A DNA stretch of 51,411 nt from Flavobacteriaceae bacterium (GTDB lineage Bacteria; Bacteroidota; Bacteroidia; Flavobacteriales; Flavobacteriaceae), in assembly GCA_021648755.1 (NCBI GenBank), contig JAKISG010000018.1:1-51411 (forward strand). The letters run 5' to 3'. Under the pieces are notes generated by a model. That model ran no database searches, was not told where the DNA came from, and worked only from the letters and a program-made list of their open reading frames with translations. Within the stretch, counting starts at the first letter, position 1, and each line of letters opens with the position of its first letter. Shown here one piece after another: positions 43,223-51,411 of the stretch. The translations under genes were made by a program, and so were the position numbers.

Positions 43223-45220
43223 ATGAAGAAAAAAATAATAACAACCACACTCCTACTCTTCTTTAGTTTTATTAGTTATCAATCGTATCTTTTTTTTATT
43301 GTATCGACTGATAGTTTACAGTCTATTTATTTAATCCCAAAAGATGCAATATATGTTTTAGAAACCCGAAAACCAATTGACAATTGGGATAAAATTAGCA
43401 CAAGTGAAATTTGGAAACATCTACAGAAAAACGAATATTTTAACGAGTTAACAGAGAGTTTAAATGAATTAGATGGTGTCTTTAATCAAAAGAAAAAAGT
43501 ATTTAATTTTATTGGCAATCGATCATTATTAATTTCTGCTCATATGATTAAGAAAAAAGAATATGCTCTTTTTTATGTACTTGATTTACAGAAGTTTTCA
43601 AAACTAACATTATTAAAAAACCATTTAAATACTTTTGTAAATAAAAATTTTAGATTTAGTAAACGTAGTTATCACAATGAAATAATTAATGAAATTTATG
43701 ATAAAACTTCACGTAAAACACTTTATATCACTTTTATAAAAAACCAGTTAATTGCCTCTTATACACATGTTTTAGTAGAGGCGTCTATTGACCAATACCA
43801 AGAACCGATAATTGGTCGTGATTTAAGTTTTATAGAAATCCATAAAAAAGTAGGCTATGATGATTTATTTCGGCTTTATTTTCAGTACGATTATTTAGAT
43901 GATTATATGTATTATTTTTCTGACAAACCAAATGATATACTTAATTTAATTAGTAAGAGTTTGGTATATTCTGGTTTTAGTTTTGATTTAAAGTCAGATA
44001 ATTTTATTTATGCAAATGGTTTTACAAATACAAATCAGAATACAACTAGCTACCTAAAAGCATTACAAAAATCTGGTAAAGGGAAAATAGAAATTGCTAA
44101 AATAGCACCAAAGCGTACGGCTGTTTATGTCAGTTTTGCCTTTAATAGTTTTATCGAATTTTATAAAAATTTTGAAGTTATACAGAAAGAAAATCCTAAG
44201 CAGTATAAAACCTATCAAGATAATTTAGATAAGATAGAAAATGTACTTAAAATTAATATAAAAGATAATTTTATGAGTTGGATTGGTAATGAAATCGCAT
44301 TACTACACATGCAGTCTTCTGATAAAACATCTAATGAAAATGAAGTAGCTTTAGTTATTAAAACAAACAGTATAAAAGATGCTCAGACAAATTTAGACTT
44401 TATTTTAAAACAAATTAAAAAGAGAACCCCAGTAAAATTTAAACAAATAAATTATAAAGATCATAAGATCAGTTTTTTAGCAATCAAAGGGTTCTTCAAA
44501 TTTTTTTTAGGAAAGTTGTTCCAAGAATTTGACAAACCCTATTTTACTTTTATTGACGATTGCATAGTGTTTAGTAACCACCCTAGCACTTTAAAAAATA
44601 TTATTAATGATTACGTTAAAAAGAATACTTTACATAATGCAAAAGATTACCAGTCTTTTATTAGTAATTTTGATAAAAAATCTAGTTTTTTTACATATAT
44701 AAATACGCCTACATTATATAAAGGTTTAAAAAATTATGTAGATAAAAACACGATAAATAAATTAGAAAAAAATAAGAATTATATTATTTGTTTTCCACAA
44801 ATAGGCTTTCAATTAACGCCTTATGTCAATTTATTTGAAAGTAAATTAGTTGTAAATTATCAAGATCCCAAAATTGTAAAAACCAAAGAGCAATTTAAAG
44901 AAATGACTTTAATTGGTCCAACCAAAAACCAAATAACTACAGCGACTAATAATTTATTAAGTATTGATAAAGAACGTATTTTTAATATTAGCGAAGTATA
45001 TTTAAATAATCTAAACGATAATACCTATTTAAAAAAATATACAAGTGGTAAAACACATATAAAATTGATTTTTAAAAACGGAATGAAACACGGTAAGTAT
45101 CGTGAATACTACCCTAATGGAAAAACAAAAATTTCTGGTAAATTCAGAAAAGACATACAAATTGGTACTTGGAGATATTATAGTATAAATGGTAATTTAA
45201 TTTTTAAGAAAAAGTTCTGA
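43223..45220 (+). CDS. DUF3352-like exported protein with MORN-type (YwqK-like) C-terminal repeats
   Basis: A 665-residue protein. A membrane/signal segment (about 4-24) precedes a large extracytoplasmic region, whose blocks IPKDAIYVLETRKPIDNWDK, FTFIDDCIVFSN and PKRTAVYVSFAFN recall DUF3352-type secreted proteins, though I am unsure of that name. The last about 45 residues are MORN-like repeats, GMKHGKYREYYPNGKTKISG and GTWRYYSINGNL, as in the YwqK antitoxin family. The joining of the two parts is the notable feature. It stands alone between the LysM pair and der. Confidence 0.6.
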   Translation: MKKKIITTTLLLFFSFISYQSYLFFIVSTDSLQSIYLIPKDAIYVLETRKPIDNWDKISTSEIWKHLQKNEYFNELTESLNELDGVFNQKKKVFNFIGNRSLLISAHMIKKKEYALFYVLDLQKFSKLTLLKNHLNTFVNKNFRFSKRSYHNEIINEIYDKTSRKTLYITFIKNQLIASYTHVLVEASIDQYQEPIIGRDLSFIEIHKKVGYDDLFRLYFQYDYLDDYMYYFSDKPNDILNLISKSLVYSGFSFDLKSDNFIYANGFTNTNQNTTSYLKALQKSGKGKIEIAKIAPKRTAVYVSFAFNSFIEFYKNFEVIQKENPKQYKTYQDNLDKIENVLKINIKDNFMSWIGNEIALLHMQSSDKTSNENEVALVIKTNSIKDAQTNLDFILKQIKKRTPVKFKQINYKDHKISFLAIKGFFKFFLGKLFQEFDKPYFTFIDDCIVFSNHPSTLKNIINDYVKKNTLHNAKDYQSFISNFDKKSSFFTYINTPTLYKGLKNYVDKNTINKLEKNKNYIICFPQIGFQLTPYVNLFESKLVVNYQDPKIVKTKEQFKEMTLIGPTKNQITTATNNLLSIDKERIFNISEVYLNNLNDNTYLKKYTSGKTHIKLIFKNGMKHGKYREYYPNGKTKISGKFRKDIQIGTWRYYSINGNLIFKKKF

Positions 45221-45275
45221 TTTAATTGATCATTTTTTTTCCAAAAAAAAATTATTTACTCTAAAACTATTAAAA

Positions 45276-46580
45276 TTACTTCTTTCTAAAGTAAATTGTA
45301 ATTGGAACTCCAGAAAAATTATAAATTTCACGCATTTTATTTTCTATAAAACGTTTGTAAGGGTCTTTTACATATTGTGGTAAGTTGGCAAAAAATACAA
45401 ATTGTGGTGTTGCTGTTGGTAATTGCATACAATATTTAATTTTTACATATTTCCCTTTTATTGCTGGCGGTGGGTTATGTTGAATAACTTCTAACATAGT
45501 TTCATTTAACTTACTTGTTGCAATTTTATTTTTTCGATTATAAAAAACAGCAACTGCTGTCTCTAATGATTTTAGCAATCGTTGTTTGGTTAGTGCAGAT
45601 ATAAAAACAATAGGTACATCTCTAAAAGGTGCTGTTTCTTGCCTAATAGTTTCTTCAAAAGCTTTTGCTGTTTGGGTTTCTTTTTCAATCAAATCCCACT
45701 TATTAACCAACACAATAATGCCCTTTCTGTTTTTAACTGCAAGCCAAAAAATATTTTGATCTTGCCCTTGAAATCCACGAGTTGCATCAATAATTAAAAT
45801 TGTAACATCACAGTTTTCAATAGAGCGTACTGCTCGCATAACAGAATAAAATTCTAAATCTTCCTTTACTTTAGACTTTTTACGAATACCCGCAGTGTCA
45901 ATAATACTAAAATCAAATCCAAATTTATTAAATTTAGTATCAATAGAATCTCTAGTAGTACCTGCAATATCTGTAACTATATTTCTATCTTTTCCGATTA
46001 AAGCATTAATAAAAGAAGATTTACCTGCATTTGGTCTACCGACTACAGCAAATCTTGGTAAATTACTTTCTTCTTCTTCTTTAGGTTCTGGCATTTTTTT
46101 TACTAATGCATCTAAAAGGTCTCCAGTTCCGCTACCGTTTATAGAAGAAATAGTGTGGTAATCACCTAAGCCTAAATTATAAAATTCTATTGCATCATCT
46201 ACTCGCATTGCATTATCTACCTTATTAATTACTAAAAAAACAGTTTTTTTAGTTTTTCTTAATAATTTAGCAACTTCAACATCAGTAGGTGTTATCCCGC
46301 TAGTTACATCGACTACAAATAAAATTAAATCGGCCTCATCAATAGCTAAAACTACTTGTTTTCTTATTTCGGCTTCAAAAATATCATCTGACCCTTTTAC
46401 ATAGCCACCAGTATCTATTACAGAGAATTGTTTACCGTTCCATTCACTTTTTCCATAATGACGATCTCTTGTAACACCACTAACACTGTCAACAATTGCT
46501 TTTCTTTGCTGTATTAAACGGTTAAAAAAAGTAGATTTACCTACGTTTGGTCTTCCTACAATAGCAACAATACTGTTCAT
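45276..46580 (-). CDS. der: Ribosome-assembly GTPase Der (EngA)
   Basis: A two-GTPase protein needed for large-subunit maturation. Domain 1 has GRPNVGKSTFFNRL, VDTVT-region Asp in DTGGYVKG and NKVD. Domain 2 has GRPNAGKSSFINAL, DTAGIRKK and NKWD. A KH-like domain with KIKYCMQLPTATPQFVFFAN ends it. The track-like longer start at 46607 lies in front of the -7 box TATCTTTG at 46605-46612, so I use MNSIVAIVGRPN at 46580 (434 residues), the conserved start. It is monocistronic, convergent with the MORN-tail gene. Confidence 0.96.
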   Translation of the reverse strand: MNSIVAIVGRPNVGKSTFFNRLIQQRKAIVDSVSGVTRDRHYGKSEWNGKQFSVIDTGGYVKGSDDIFEAEIRKQVVLAIDEADLILFVVDVTSGITPTDVEVAKLLRKTKKTVFLVINKVDNAMRVDDAIEFYNLGLGDYHTISSINGSGTGDLLDALVKKMPEPKEEEESNLPRFAVVGRPNAGKSSFINALIGKDRNIVTDIAGTTRDSIDTKFNKFGFDFSIIDTAGIRKKSKVKEDLEFYSVMRAVRSIENCDVTILIIDATRGFQGQDQNIFWLAVKNRKGIIVLVNKWDLIEKETQTAKAFEETIRQETAPFRDVPIVFISALTKQRLLKSLETAVAVFYNRKNKIATSKLNETMLEVIQHNPPPAIKGKYVKIKYCMQLPTATPQFVFFANLPQYVKDPYKRFIENKMREIYNFSGVPITIYFRKK

Positions 46581-46604
46581 AAAATATGAATTAAAATTCT
46601 TTAG

Positions 46605-46612
46605 CAAAGATA
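46605..46612 (-). promoter_or_regulatory. -7 box of der
   Basis: Minus strand TATCTTTG, a perfect match, about 25 bases before the ATG at 46580. It overlaps the alternative start at 46607 and supports the shorter protein. Confidence 0.6.
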
Positions 46613-46763
46613 ATTTTAATTTATGACACTTCTAGTAATTCAATACTGGTTTTTAATTAAAAATTTTTATCGATAATATTTTTAAGAATAATTACATTTT
46701 ATTTATTAAAAAATGCTTATTGTTGCAATAACAATTCTATATAATGAATAATCATTAACTATT

Positions 46764-49172
46764 ATGCAAATTTTTAAAAAAACAATAATAATATTTTTAT
46801 CTATTATTCTTTTATTATTAGTTTGGTTGTTTTTTTACACACAACACTTAAAGCCAACTTATAAAGGGAATCTAAAGTTAAAAAACATCAATAATAATGT
46901 CGAAGTTTTTTATGACGATATTGGCGTACCACATATTTACGCAGAGAATCAAAATGATGCTTATATTGCTTTGGGCTATGTACATGCGCAAGACAGACTT
47001 TGGCAAATGGAATTAATTAGAAGGGTGGCCTCTGGCAGATTATCTGAAATATTTGGAAAAGACAAGGAGAAAGGCGACAATGCAATTTTAAAATCAGATA
47101 AATTTTTTCTTGGTTTAGGAATTGAAGATGCAGCAATTAAAACTATTAAAAAGTTAGATACAGCTGCACAATCATACAAATTAGCAATGGCTTATCTTGA
47201 TGGTATTAATCAATTTATTGATGACGGACCAACACCAATTGAATATAAAATAATTGGTTTTAAAAAAGAAAAATTTGAACTAAAAGACATGTATAATGTT
47301 TTTGGCTATATGAGTTTTAGTTTTGCCACGGCTCATAAAACAGACCCTCTACTTTCAAAAATAAAAGAGAAATTAGAGCCTCGTTATTTAGAAGAATTAG
47401 GTATAAAAATAGACCCAACCACTACCTTGATTAAAAATCATTATTCTAAACAAGGTGTCGAGAGTAACATTGTTGCTGCAGTAAATAAAATAATGAATAA
47501 TTTACCTATTTCTCCTTTTATAGGCAGTAATTCTTGGGTTGTTGGACCTGAAAAAACAGCTTCTGGAAAAGTGATTTTTGCAAACGACCCACACATTGCT
47601 TTTGCACAACCTGCAGTATGGTATCAATCGCATATTGTCTGTCCGAATTTTGAAATTTATGGCTTTAATTTGGCATTGACACCTTTTCCGTTACTGGGAC
47701 ATAATAGAGATTATGCCTATGGTTTAACAATGTTCAAAAATGATGATATTGATTTTTATAGAGAAAAATCTAATCCAGAAAATGTAAATCAATATTTTAG
47801 AAATGGTGAATATGTACCTTTTGAGATTAAGGAAAAAACAATAAAAATTAAAAATAGTCCTTCAGAATCTTTTTTAATTAAAATTGGTAAACATGGACCA
47901 ATAATGAATGATTTTATTGACTTGATCGATGAAAAAGAACCTATTGCTATGGACTGGATTTATACCAAATTTAAAAACGAAATGCTAGATGCATCTTATG
48001 GCATTTCACATGCAAATAGTATAGACGAATTTAGAGATGCCGTAAGTTTAATTCATGCACCAGGTTTAAATGTAATGTATGGTGATGCTAACGATAATAT
48101 TGCTTGGTTTGCAGCAGGTATGTTGTATAAACACGATAATAATGTAAATACACAATTTATTTTAAATGGCGCTAATAATGAAGATGAAAAATTGACTTAT
48201 CTAAATTTTTCTCAAAATCCACAAGCAATAAACCCACCATGGAATTATGTATATTCAGCAAACAACCAACCTGATAAATTAGATACTGGGTTTTACCCAG
48301 GCTATTATTCACCAAAAGACAGAGCAGAACGTATTGTTGAAAAACTAGATAAGTTAACAGCTATTAAAGTAGATGATATGAAGAAATTAATTAACGATGT
48401 AACATCATCAGTCATACCAAAATTGATTCCAGAGATACTAAAAAATATAGCTACTAGTGACTTATCTGAAAATGAGTCTGTTGCAATTAAAATCTTAAGA
48501 AATTGGGATGGTAGTTTTGAATTAAATCAAGTTGCACCAACTATTTTTACAAAATTTAAATACCAATTTTATAAAAATACTTTTGAAGATGAATTAGGAG
48601 AGGTTGGCTTTAAACAGTTTTTAAATACACCTATTTCAAAAAAACAATTTTCAAAACAAATATTAAATAAAAATTCTATTTGGAGTGATGATATTCAAAC
48701 ATCAGACATTATAGAAACTAAACAATACAACATTGTTAAATCGTTTAAAGAAACTATACAATTTTTAGAAAAACAACATGGACAATTAATTAGCAAGTGG
48801 AAATGGAAAAATGTACATACCGTAGAGTATAAACACCCTATTGGAAAAAAATTAAGCCTTTTAGGTTTAAATTTTAATATCGGTCCTTTTCCTGTATCAG
48901 GGTCAAATGGAGTTTTAAATAACCAAATGTTTACGATGAACGGCAAAGGTATTTATAATGTGCATGCAGGACCATCGACTAGAAGGATTGTAGATTTTAA
49001 CGATGTAGAAAATAGTATTGCTATAATACCGACAGGGCAATCTGGTAACATTTTTAGTAAACATTATCAAAACCAAGCGCAACGTTATTTAAAAGGTGAG
49101 TTTTTTACAATGCTTTTAAATACAGAAACTATTCAACAATTTGATGATAGGTTAATTTTTTCTCCAAAATAG
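46764..49172 (+). CDS. Penicillin-acylase-family N-terminal nucleophile hydrolase
   Basis: An 802-residue exported amidase. An N-terminal membrane/signal segment (about 6-26) comes first, then the alpha-chain region with VFYDDIGVPHIYAENQNDAY and GYVHAQDRLWQMELIRR. Autocleavage is expected between Gly254 and Ser255 in PFIGSNSWVVGPEKTASG, making Ser255 the catalytic nucleophile of the beta chain. The oxyanion/binding region FANDPHIAFAQPAVWYQSH is present, as is SGSNGVLNNQMF near the end. Family members cleave penicillins, acyl-homoserine lactones or other amides; the natural substrate here is not known. Confidence 0.93.
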   Translation: MQIFKKTIIIFLSIILLLLVWLFFYTQHLKPTYKGNLKLKNINNNVEVFYDDIGVPHIYAENQNDAYIALGYVHAQDRLWQMELIRRVASGRLSEIFGKDKEKGDNAILKSDKFFLGLGIEDAAIKTIKKLDTAAQSYKLAMAYLDGINQFIDDGPTPIEYKIIGFKKEKFELKDMYNVFGYMSFSFATAHKTDPLLSKIKEKLEPRYLEELGIKIDPTTTLIKNHYSKQGVESNIVAAVNKIMNNLPISPFIGSNSWVVGPEKTASGKVIFANDPHIAFAQPAVWYQSHIVCPNFEIYGFNLALTPFPLLGHNRDYAYGLTMFKNDDIDFYREKSNPENVNQYFRNGEYVPFEIKEKTIKIKNSPSESFLIKIGKHGPIMNDFIDLIDEKEPIAMDWIYTKFKNEMLDASYGISHANSIDEFRDAVSLIHAPGLNVMYGDANDNIAWFAAGMLYKHDNNVNTQFILNGANNEDEKLTYLNFSQNPQAINPPWNYVYSANNQPDKLDTGFYPGYYSPKDRAERIVEKLDKLTAIKVDDMKKLINDVTSSVIPKLIPEILKNIATSDLSENESVAIKILRNWDGSFELNQVAPTIFTKFKYQFYKNTFEDELGEVGFKQFLNTPISKKQFSKQILNKNSIWSDDIQTSDIIETKQYNIVKSFKETIQFLEKQHGQLISKWKWKNVHTVEYKHPIGKKLSLLGLNFNIGPFPVSGSNGVLNNQMFTMNGKGIYNVHAGPSTRRIVDFNDVENSIAIIPTGQSGNIFSKHYQNQAQRYLKGEFFTMLLNTETIQQFDDRLIFSPK

Positions 49173-49237
49173 TTTTTATTTAAATTTATTAATAACGGTC
49201 AGTTAGCCTTTTAAAATGCTCTTTCGGGTTTAAAATT

Positions 49238-49720
49238 TTATATAATATTTTTAAAAATATGTTTCATTAATCTCTTTTTATCATTAATAACTTCTTCTAA
49301 AGAAATAGAAGATTCTGTTCTACTAATACCTTCAATATTACTTAATCTAAAAATAATTTTTTTAGCATGTTTAGTGTTTTTGGCTCTTATTTTACAATAA
49401 ACAGAAAATTTACCTGTAGTTAAATGTGCAACTGTTACTTCTGGTATTTTCTTAATTTCTTCAATTATGTTTTGCGAAAATGATACATTACCAGTATATA
49501 AACCAACATAGGCAATAAAAGTATAATCCATTTTTTCATAATCAATTATTAGGGTAGATCCTTTTATAATACCTTGATCTTCCATTTTTTTTACACGTAT
49601 ATGAACTGTACCTGCTGAAACAAGTATTTTTTTAGCAATATCTGTAAATGGTGTCCGTGAATTTTCTATTAATATTTGAAGTATTTGGTGATCAATATCA
49701 TCCATTTTAATTTTTGACAT
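49238..49720 (-). CDS. Lrp/AsnC-family transcriptional regulator
   Basis: A 160-residue DNA-binding regulator of the leucine-responsive type. The N-terminal winged HTH is MDDIDHQILQILIENSRTPF then DIAKKILVSAGTVHIRVKKM. The C-terminal RAM/ligand domain contains YTFIAYVGLYTG, EVTVAHLTTGKFSVYCKIRA and the LSNIEGISRTES helix. Such proteins form octamers that respond to amino acids. The typical length and intact fold suggest function. No target is evident; neighbouring genes run away from it. Confidence 0.92.
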   Translation of the reverse strand: MSKIKMDDIDHQILQILIENSRTPFTDIAKKILVSAGTVHIRVKKMEDQGIIKGSTLIIDYEKMDYTFIAYVGLYTGNVSFSQNIIEEIKKIPEVTVAHLTTGKFSVYCKIRAKNTKHAKKIIFRLSNIEGISRTESSISLEEVINDKKRLMKHIFKNII

Positions 49721-49740
49721 CTTTTTTTCAGTTCAGTTAT

Positions 49741-49932
49741 TTAGTAAGTGTAAATATTATAAAAAATAATTAATATTCTAATATAATATGTATAATTAAG
49801 TGTATCTGCAATTTTTTTTAAAACTTCAGCAGGAGGTTGTGCTCCTTTAATTTCATAACGTCCAATTTGAGCATAAGAAATTCCTACCTTCTTTGCTAGG
49901 TCAGATTGTAAAACCAAACAAGCGTTTGCTTC
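49741..49932 (-). pseudogene. Remnant of an XRE-type helix-turn-helix regulator
   Basis: A stop-bounded frame without a normal start codon translates to LVLQSDLAKKVGISYAQIG and RYEIKGAQPPAEVLKKIADT, then LN, the core of a Cro/CI-type HTH. The expected N-terminal helix is missing, a TAA lies just upstream of the frame, and the C-terminal tail (YTYYIRILIIFYNIYTY) is low-complexity and unrelated to a regulator. A TTG at 49917 could start a short peptide, but it would miss helix 1. It lies between the Lrp gene and the right-edge pair and reads as a decayed gene. Confidence 0.75.
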
Positions 49933-50024
49933 TTAATTAAAAGACACAATATCAATACTGTAACTCAATCATATATTTATCGACAATAAATCGCTAAGTC
50001 AGGAGACTTTTTACAGCTAAGAGG

Positions 50025-50756
50025 TTACGGTTTATAGTCTGCCCAACCATATTTATAATATTTCTCATTAGGCATAAATTCTGACACTCCTATATCTAAA
50101 TCCCCAGCACAAGGTATTCTATAATGTGACCATGCAACAATTGATTTTTTCTTTGTTCGATAACTTGTCCAATGTCCATTGAAAATACAATTTGTATAAC
50201 TAGGAATGTACCCTTGAATGTCATTGTATAGCAATTGCCCTTCTTTGTTTTTATACCACAAAACAAAAATATCTCCTTCAAAGATACCTGTTGAACTTAA
50301 TTGTTTATTTTCCAAAAGTGTAAATTCCAATACAGAAAAACCGTGGATTTCACTTCCTTTAACTTCATGCTCATAGGATTCTTCTGCAGCTAGTTGCTCG
50401 TTATCGAAAATACATTGTTCTTTCAGAATAAAATTTCCTTCAAATTTTCTTGTTACACCGTTAAATACTGTTGTTTGTCCAGACACTTCATAGACACCTT
50501 CTTTACTTTTTTTGATAGCAAAAAATTCAAGATTTAAACGCTTTTTATTATTTCCAATAAAACTTAAATATTTTGCTGTACCAGCGTATGTTTTCTCAGT
50601 AAAAAACAAAGGACTTAAATCTATATCTTCTTCATATTCTGTGTATTCAATTTTGTCTAAAAAATAAATAGATAAAAAATCATGAAGATTACAAGTTTGT
50701 TGAACTTTGGGAGAGAAAAAGGAAATTATAACTAAAACTATACTAATTAATCTCAT
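50025..50756 (-). CDS. Signal-peptide protein of unknown function, partner of the DUF5675-like gene
   Basis: A 243-residue protein that I do not recognise. The N-terminus RLISIVLVIISFFSPKVQQT is a signal peptide or short anchor. The mature part is beta-rich, with LNLEFFAIKKSKEGVYEVSG and FLVLWY-like strands, and two Cys pairs (Cys22 and Cys114, Cys194 and Cys217, by rough count) that could form disulfides. Its ATG overlaps the DUF5675-like gene end by 14 bases, so they are translationally coupled. A periplasmic immunity partner is one possibility; there is no direct evidence for it. Confidence 0.7.
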   Translation of the reverse strand: MRLISIVLVIISFFSPKVQQTCNLHDFLSIYFLDKIEYTEYEEDIDLSPLFFTEKTYAGTAKYLSFIGNNKKRLNLEFFAIKKSKEGVYEVSGQTTVFNGVTRKFEGNFILKEQCIFDNEQLAAEESYEHEVKGSEIHGFSVLEFTLLENKQLSSTGIFEGDIFVLWYKNKEGQLLYNDIQGYIPSYTNCIFNGHWTSYRTKKKSIVAWSHYRIPCAGDLDIGVSEFMPNEKYYKYGWADYKP

Positions 50757-51354
50757 CTATTATTTTTATTTTAATATTTTCTATTCCTAACTCTTCAATT
50801 TTTCTCATTATTTCATAAACTGTTTTTATAGAATCATCCAAGTCAAATATTTTATATTTGGTTTTATCAATACTCTTATTAGGTAAAATACAGCCTTCAG
50901 ACCATCCTCCGTGAGTACCAGCATGCATTAAAATTCCTCTGCTTTCTGGGACTTTATCATTATATAATTTGATAACACCCTTTTTCAGTTCAGAATAATT
51001 TAAATTATGTTTTTTTCCGATTCTACCGTTTTTAGTATAAACGTCCTTTAAATATCTACCAAAATTATGCCACTTGATATTGTATATTCCAGCAGGTATT
51101 CTTTTATCTTTTCCTCTTTCTGTTGTTTCTGGTCCAAAAGGTTCACAGATATAGCCTTCCATAGTGCCAAACTTAAACACCCCTAATGTCATACTTTTCC
51201 CATTATTATCCCTCCAAATTTCAGATTCACGTGTGATATGGAGTGTGTATGGGTCTCCAAACATCAACATCATCTGCCTTATCCAAGATAAACCCTGTAC
51301 GCTTTTCCGCCTAAAGTTCTTCTTTTTCTTTTGATATGTTTGTGTTAGTAGCAA
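50743..51354 (-). CDS. DUF5675-like protein with YkuD-reminiscent active-site motif
   Basis: A 203-residue protein whose region from about residue 37 (YTLHITRESEIWRDNNGKSM) to the C-terminus looks like DUF5675, a family I associate with secretion-system and phage loci. Key features are CEPFGPETTERGKDKRIPAG and RGILMHAGTHGGWSEGCILP, with His144 and Cys155 placed like the H-G...S-x-G-C of L,D-transpeptidases. No signal peptide is seen. The start is a TTG at 51354, 17 bases past a perfect -7 box; an ATG at 51273 would still keep the whole domain and is the main alternative. Function is unknown. Confidence 0.65.
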   Translation of the reverse strand: MLLTQTYQKKKKNFRRKSVQGLSWIRQMMLMFGDPYTLHITRESEIWRDNNGKSMTLGVFKFGTMEGYICEPFGPETTERGKDKRIPAGIYNIKWHNFGRYLKDVYTKNGRIGKKHNLNYSELKKGVIKLYNDKVPESRGILMHAGTHGGWSEGCILPNKSIDKTKYKIFDLDDSIKTVYEIMRKIEELGIENIKIKIIDEIN

Positions 51355-51370
51355 TCTTTTGTATTTACTT

Positions 51371-51378
51371 CAAAGATA
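51371..51378 (-). promoter_or_regulatory. -7 box of the DUF5675-like gene pair
   Basis: Minus strand TATCTTTG, a perfect TAnnTTTG. A TTTG lies upstream at only 11 bases, closer than usual. The box supports a start near 51354 and indicates that the two-gene unit begins here. Confidence 0.5.
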
Positions 51379-51411
51379 CTTATTTTTTTCAAATGAAAAA
51401 TAAAAAAGGGT

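Noticed and set aside
49981..50015. Terminator after the right-edge secreted gene
   Set aside because: The short AAGTC/GACTT stem has its T run on the wrong side for the minus-strand gene, and there is no plus-strand gene upstream to use it.

Overview
The window looks like chromosome of a Flavobacteriaceae-type Bacteroidota. It is very AT-rich. Many promoters show the Bacteroidota pattern (TTTG, about 17-23 bases, then TAnnTTTG), Shine-Dalgarno sequences are hard to see, and TTG start codons are common. There are type IX secretion sorting tails, an OmpA protein with thrombospondin type 3 repeats, and a long PiT phosphate transporter of the kind seen in this phylum. The species cannot be named from this.

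Layout. The left edge (1-103) carries the first 34 codons of a VgrG-like spike protein that reads out of the window. From 0.5 to 23.9 kb the content is mostly housekeeping: a PpiD-like foldase, OmpA, an AddB/RecB-type nuclease, an alpha/beta hydrolase, metK, a DUF2853 protein, a PlsC-type acyltransferase, topoisomerase III, PiT, dodecin, pheS, a class III aminotransferase, an OstA/LptA-like protein, glmM, a class V aminotransferase and dusB. It is followed by rsmD (to 24.5 kb). From 24.6 to 27.9 kb lie three tandem paralogues of a secreted T9SS-tail protein, each with its own promoter and terminator. Between the second and third lies a 189-base copy of part of the FecCD permease gene found 5 kb further right.

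From 28 to 34.3 kb come a GNAT acetyltransferase, mtaB and a BtuFCD/Fec-type ABC importer. The importer's binding protein and permease are separated from its ATPase by a two-gene cassette: a SatD-like protein (degenerate nucleotide-cyclase fold plus helix-turn-helix) and a DUF3307 membrane protein. Three 29-base direct repeats with internal dyad symmetry precede the cassette. This is the most interesting regulatory locus in the window.

From 34.3 to 49.7 kb are folB, a membrane-anchored glutamate-synthase-like flavoprotein, a class IV aminotransferase with a START-like neighbour, tRNA-Met(CAT), a CsaA-like tRNA-binding protein, a large FAD/Fe-S dehydrogenase, a truncated small secreted ORF, a LysM protein with an unknown secreted partner, a DUF3352-like/MORN-tail protein, der, a penicillin-acylase-family Ntn hydrolase and an Lrp/AsnC regulator. 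The right edge has a broken XRE-type helix-turn-helix gene and an overlapping pair: a DUF5675-like protein with a YkuD-reminiscent His/Ser-Gly-Cys motif and a signal-peptide protein. This pair could be an effector and its immunity partner, which is inference only.

Functional themes are envelope biogenesis and folding (PpiD, OmpA, OstA-like, PlsC, GlmM), tRNA and translation functions (PheS, DusB, MtaB, RsmD, Der, CsaA-like), and cofactor, metal or phosphate uptake. All assignments come from reading motifs; no database search was run.
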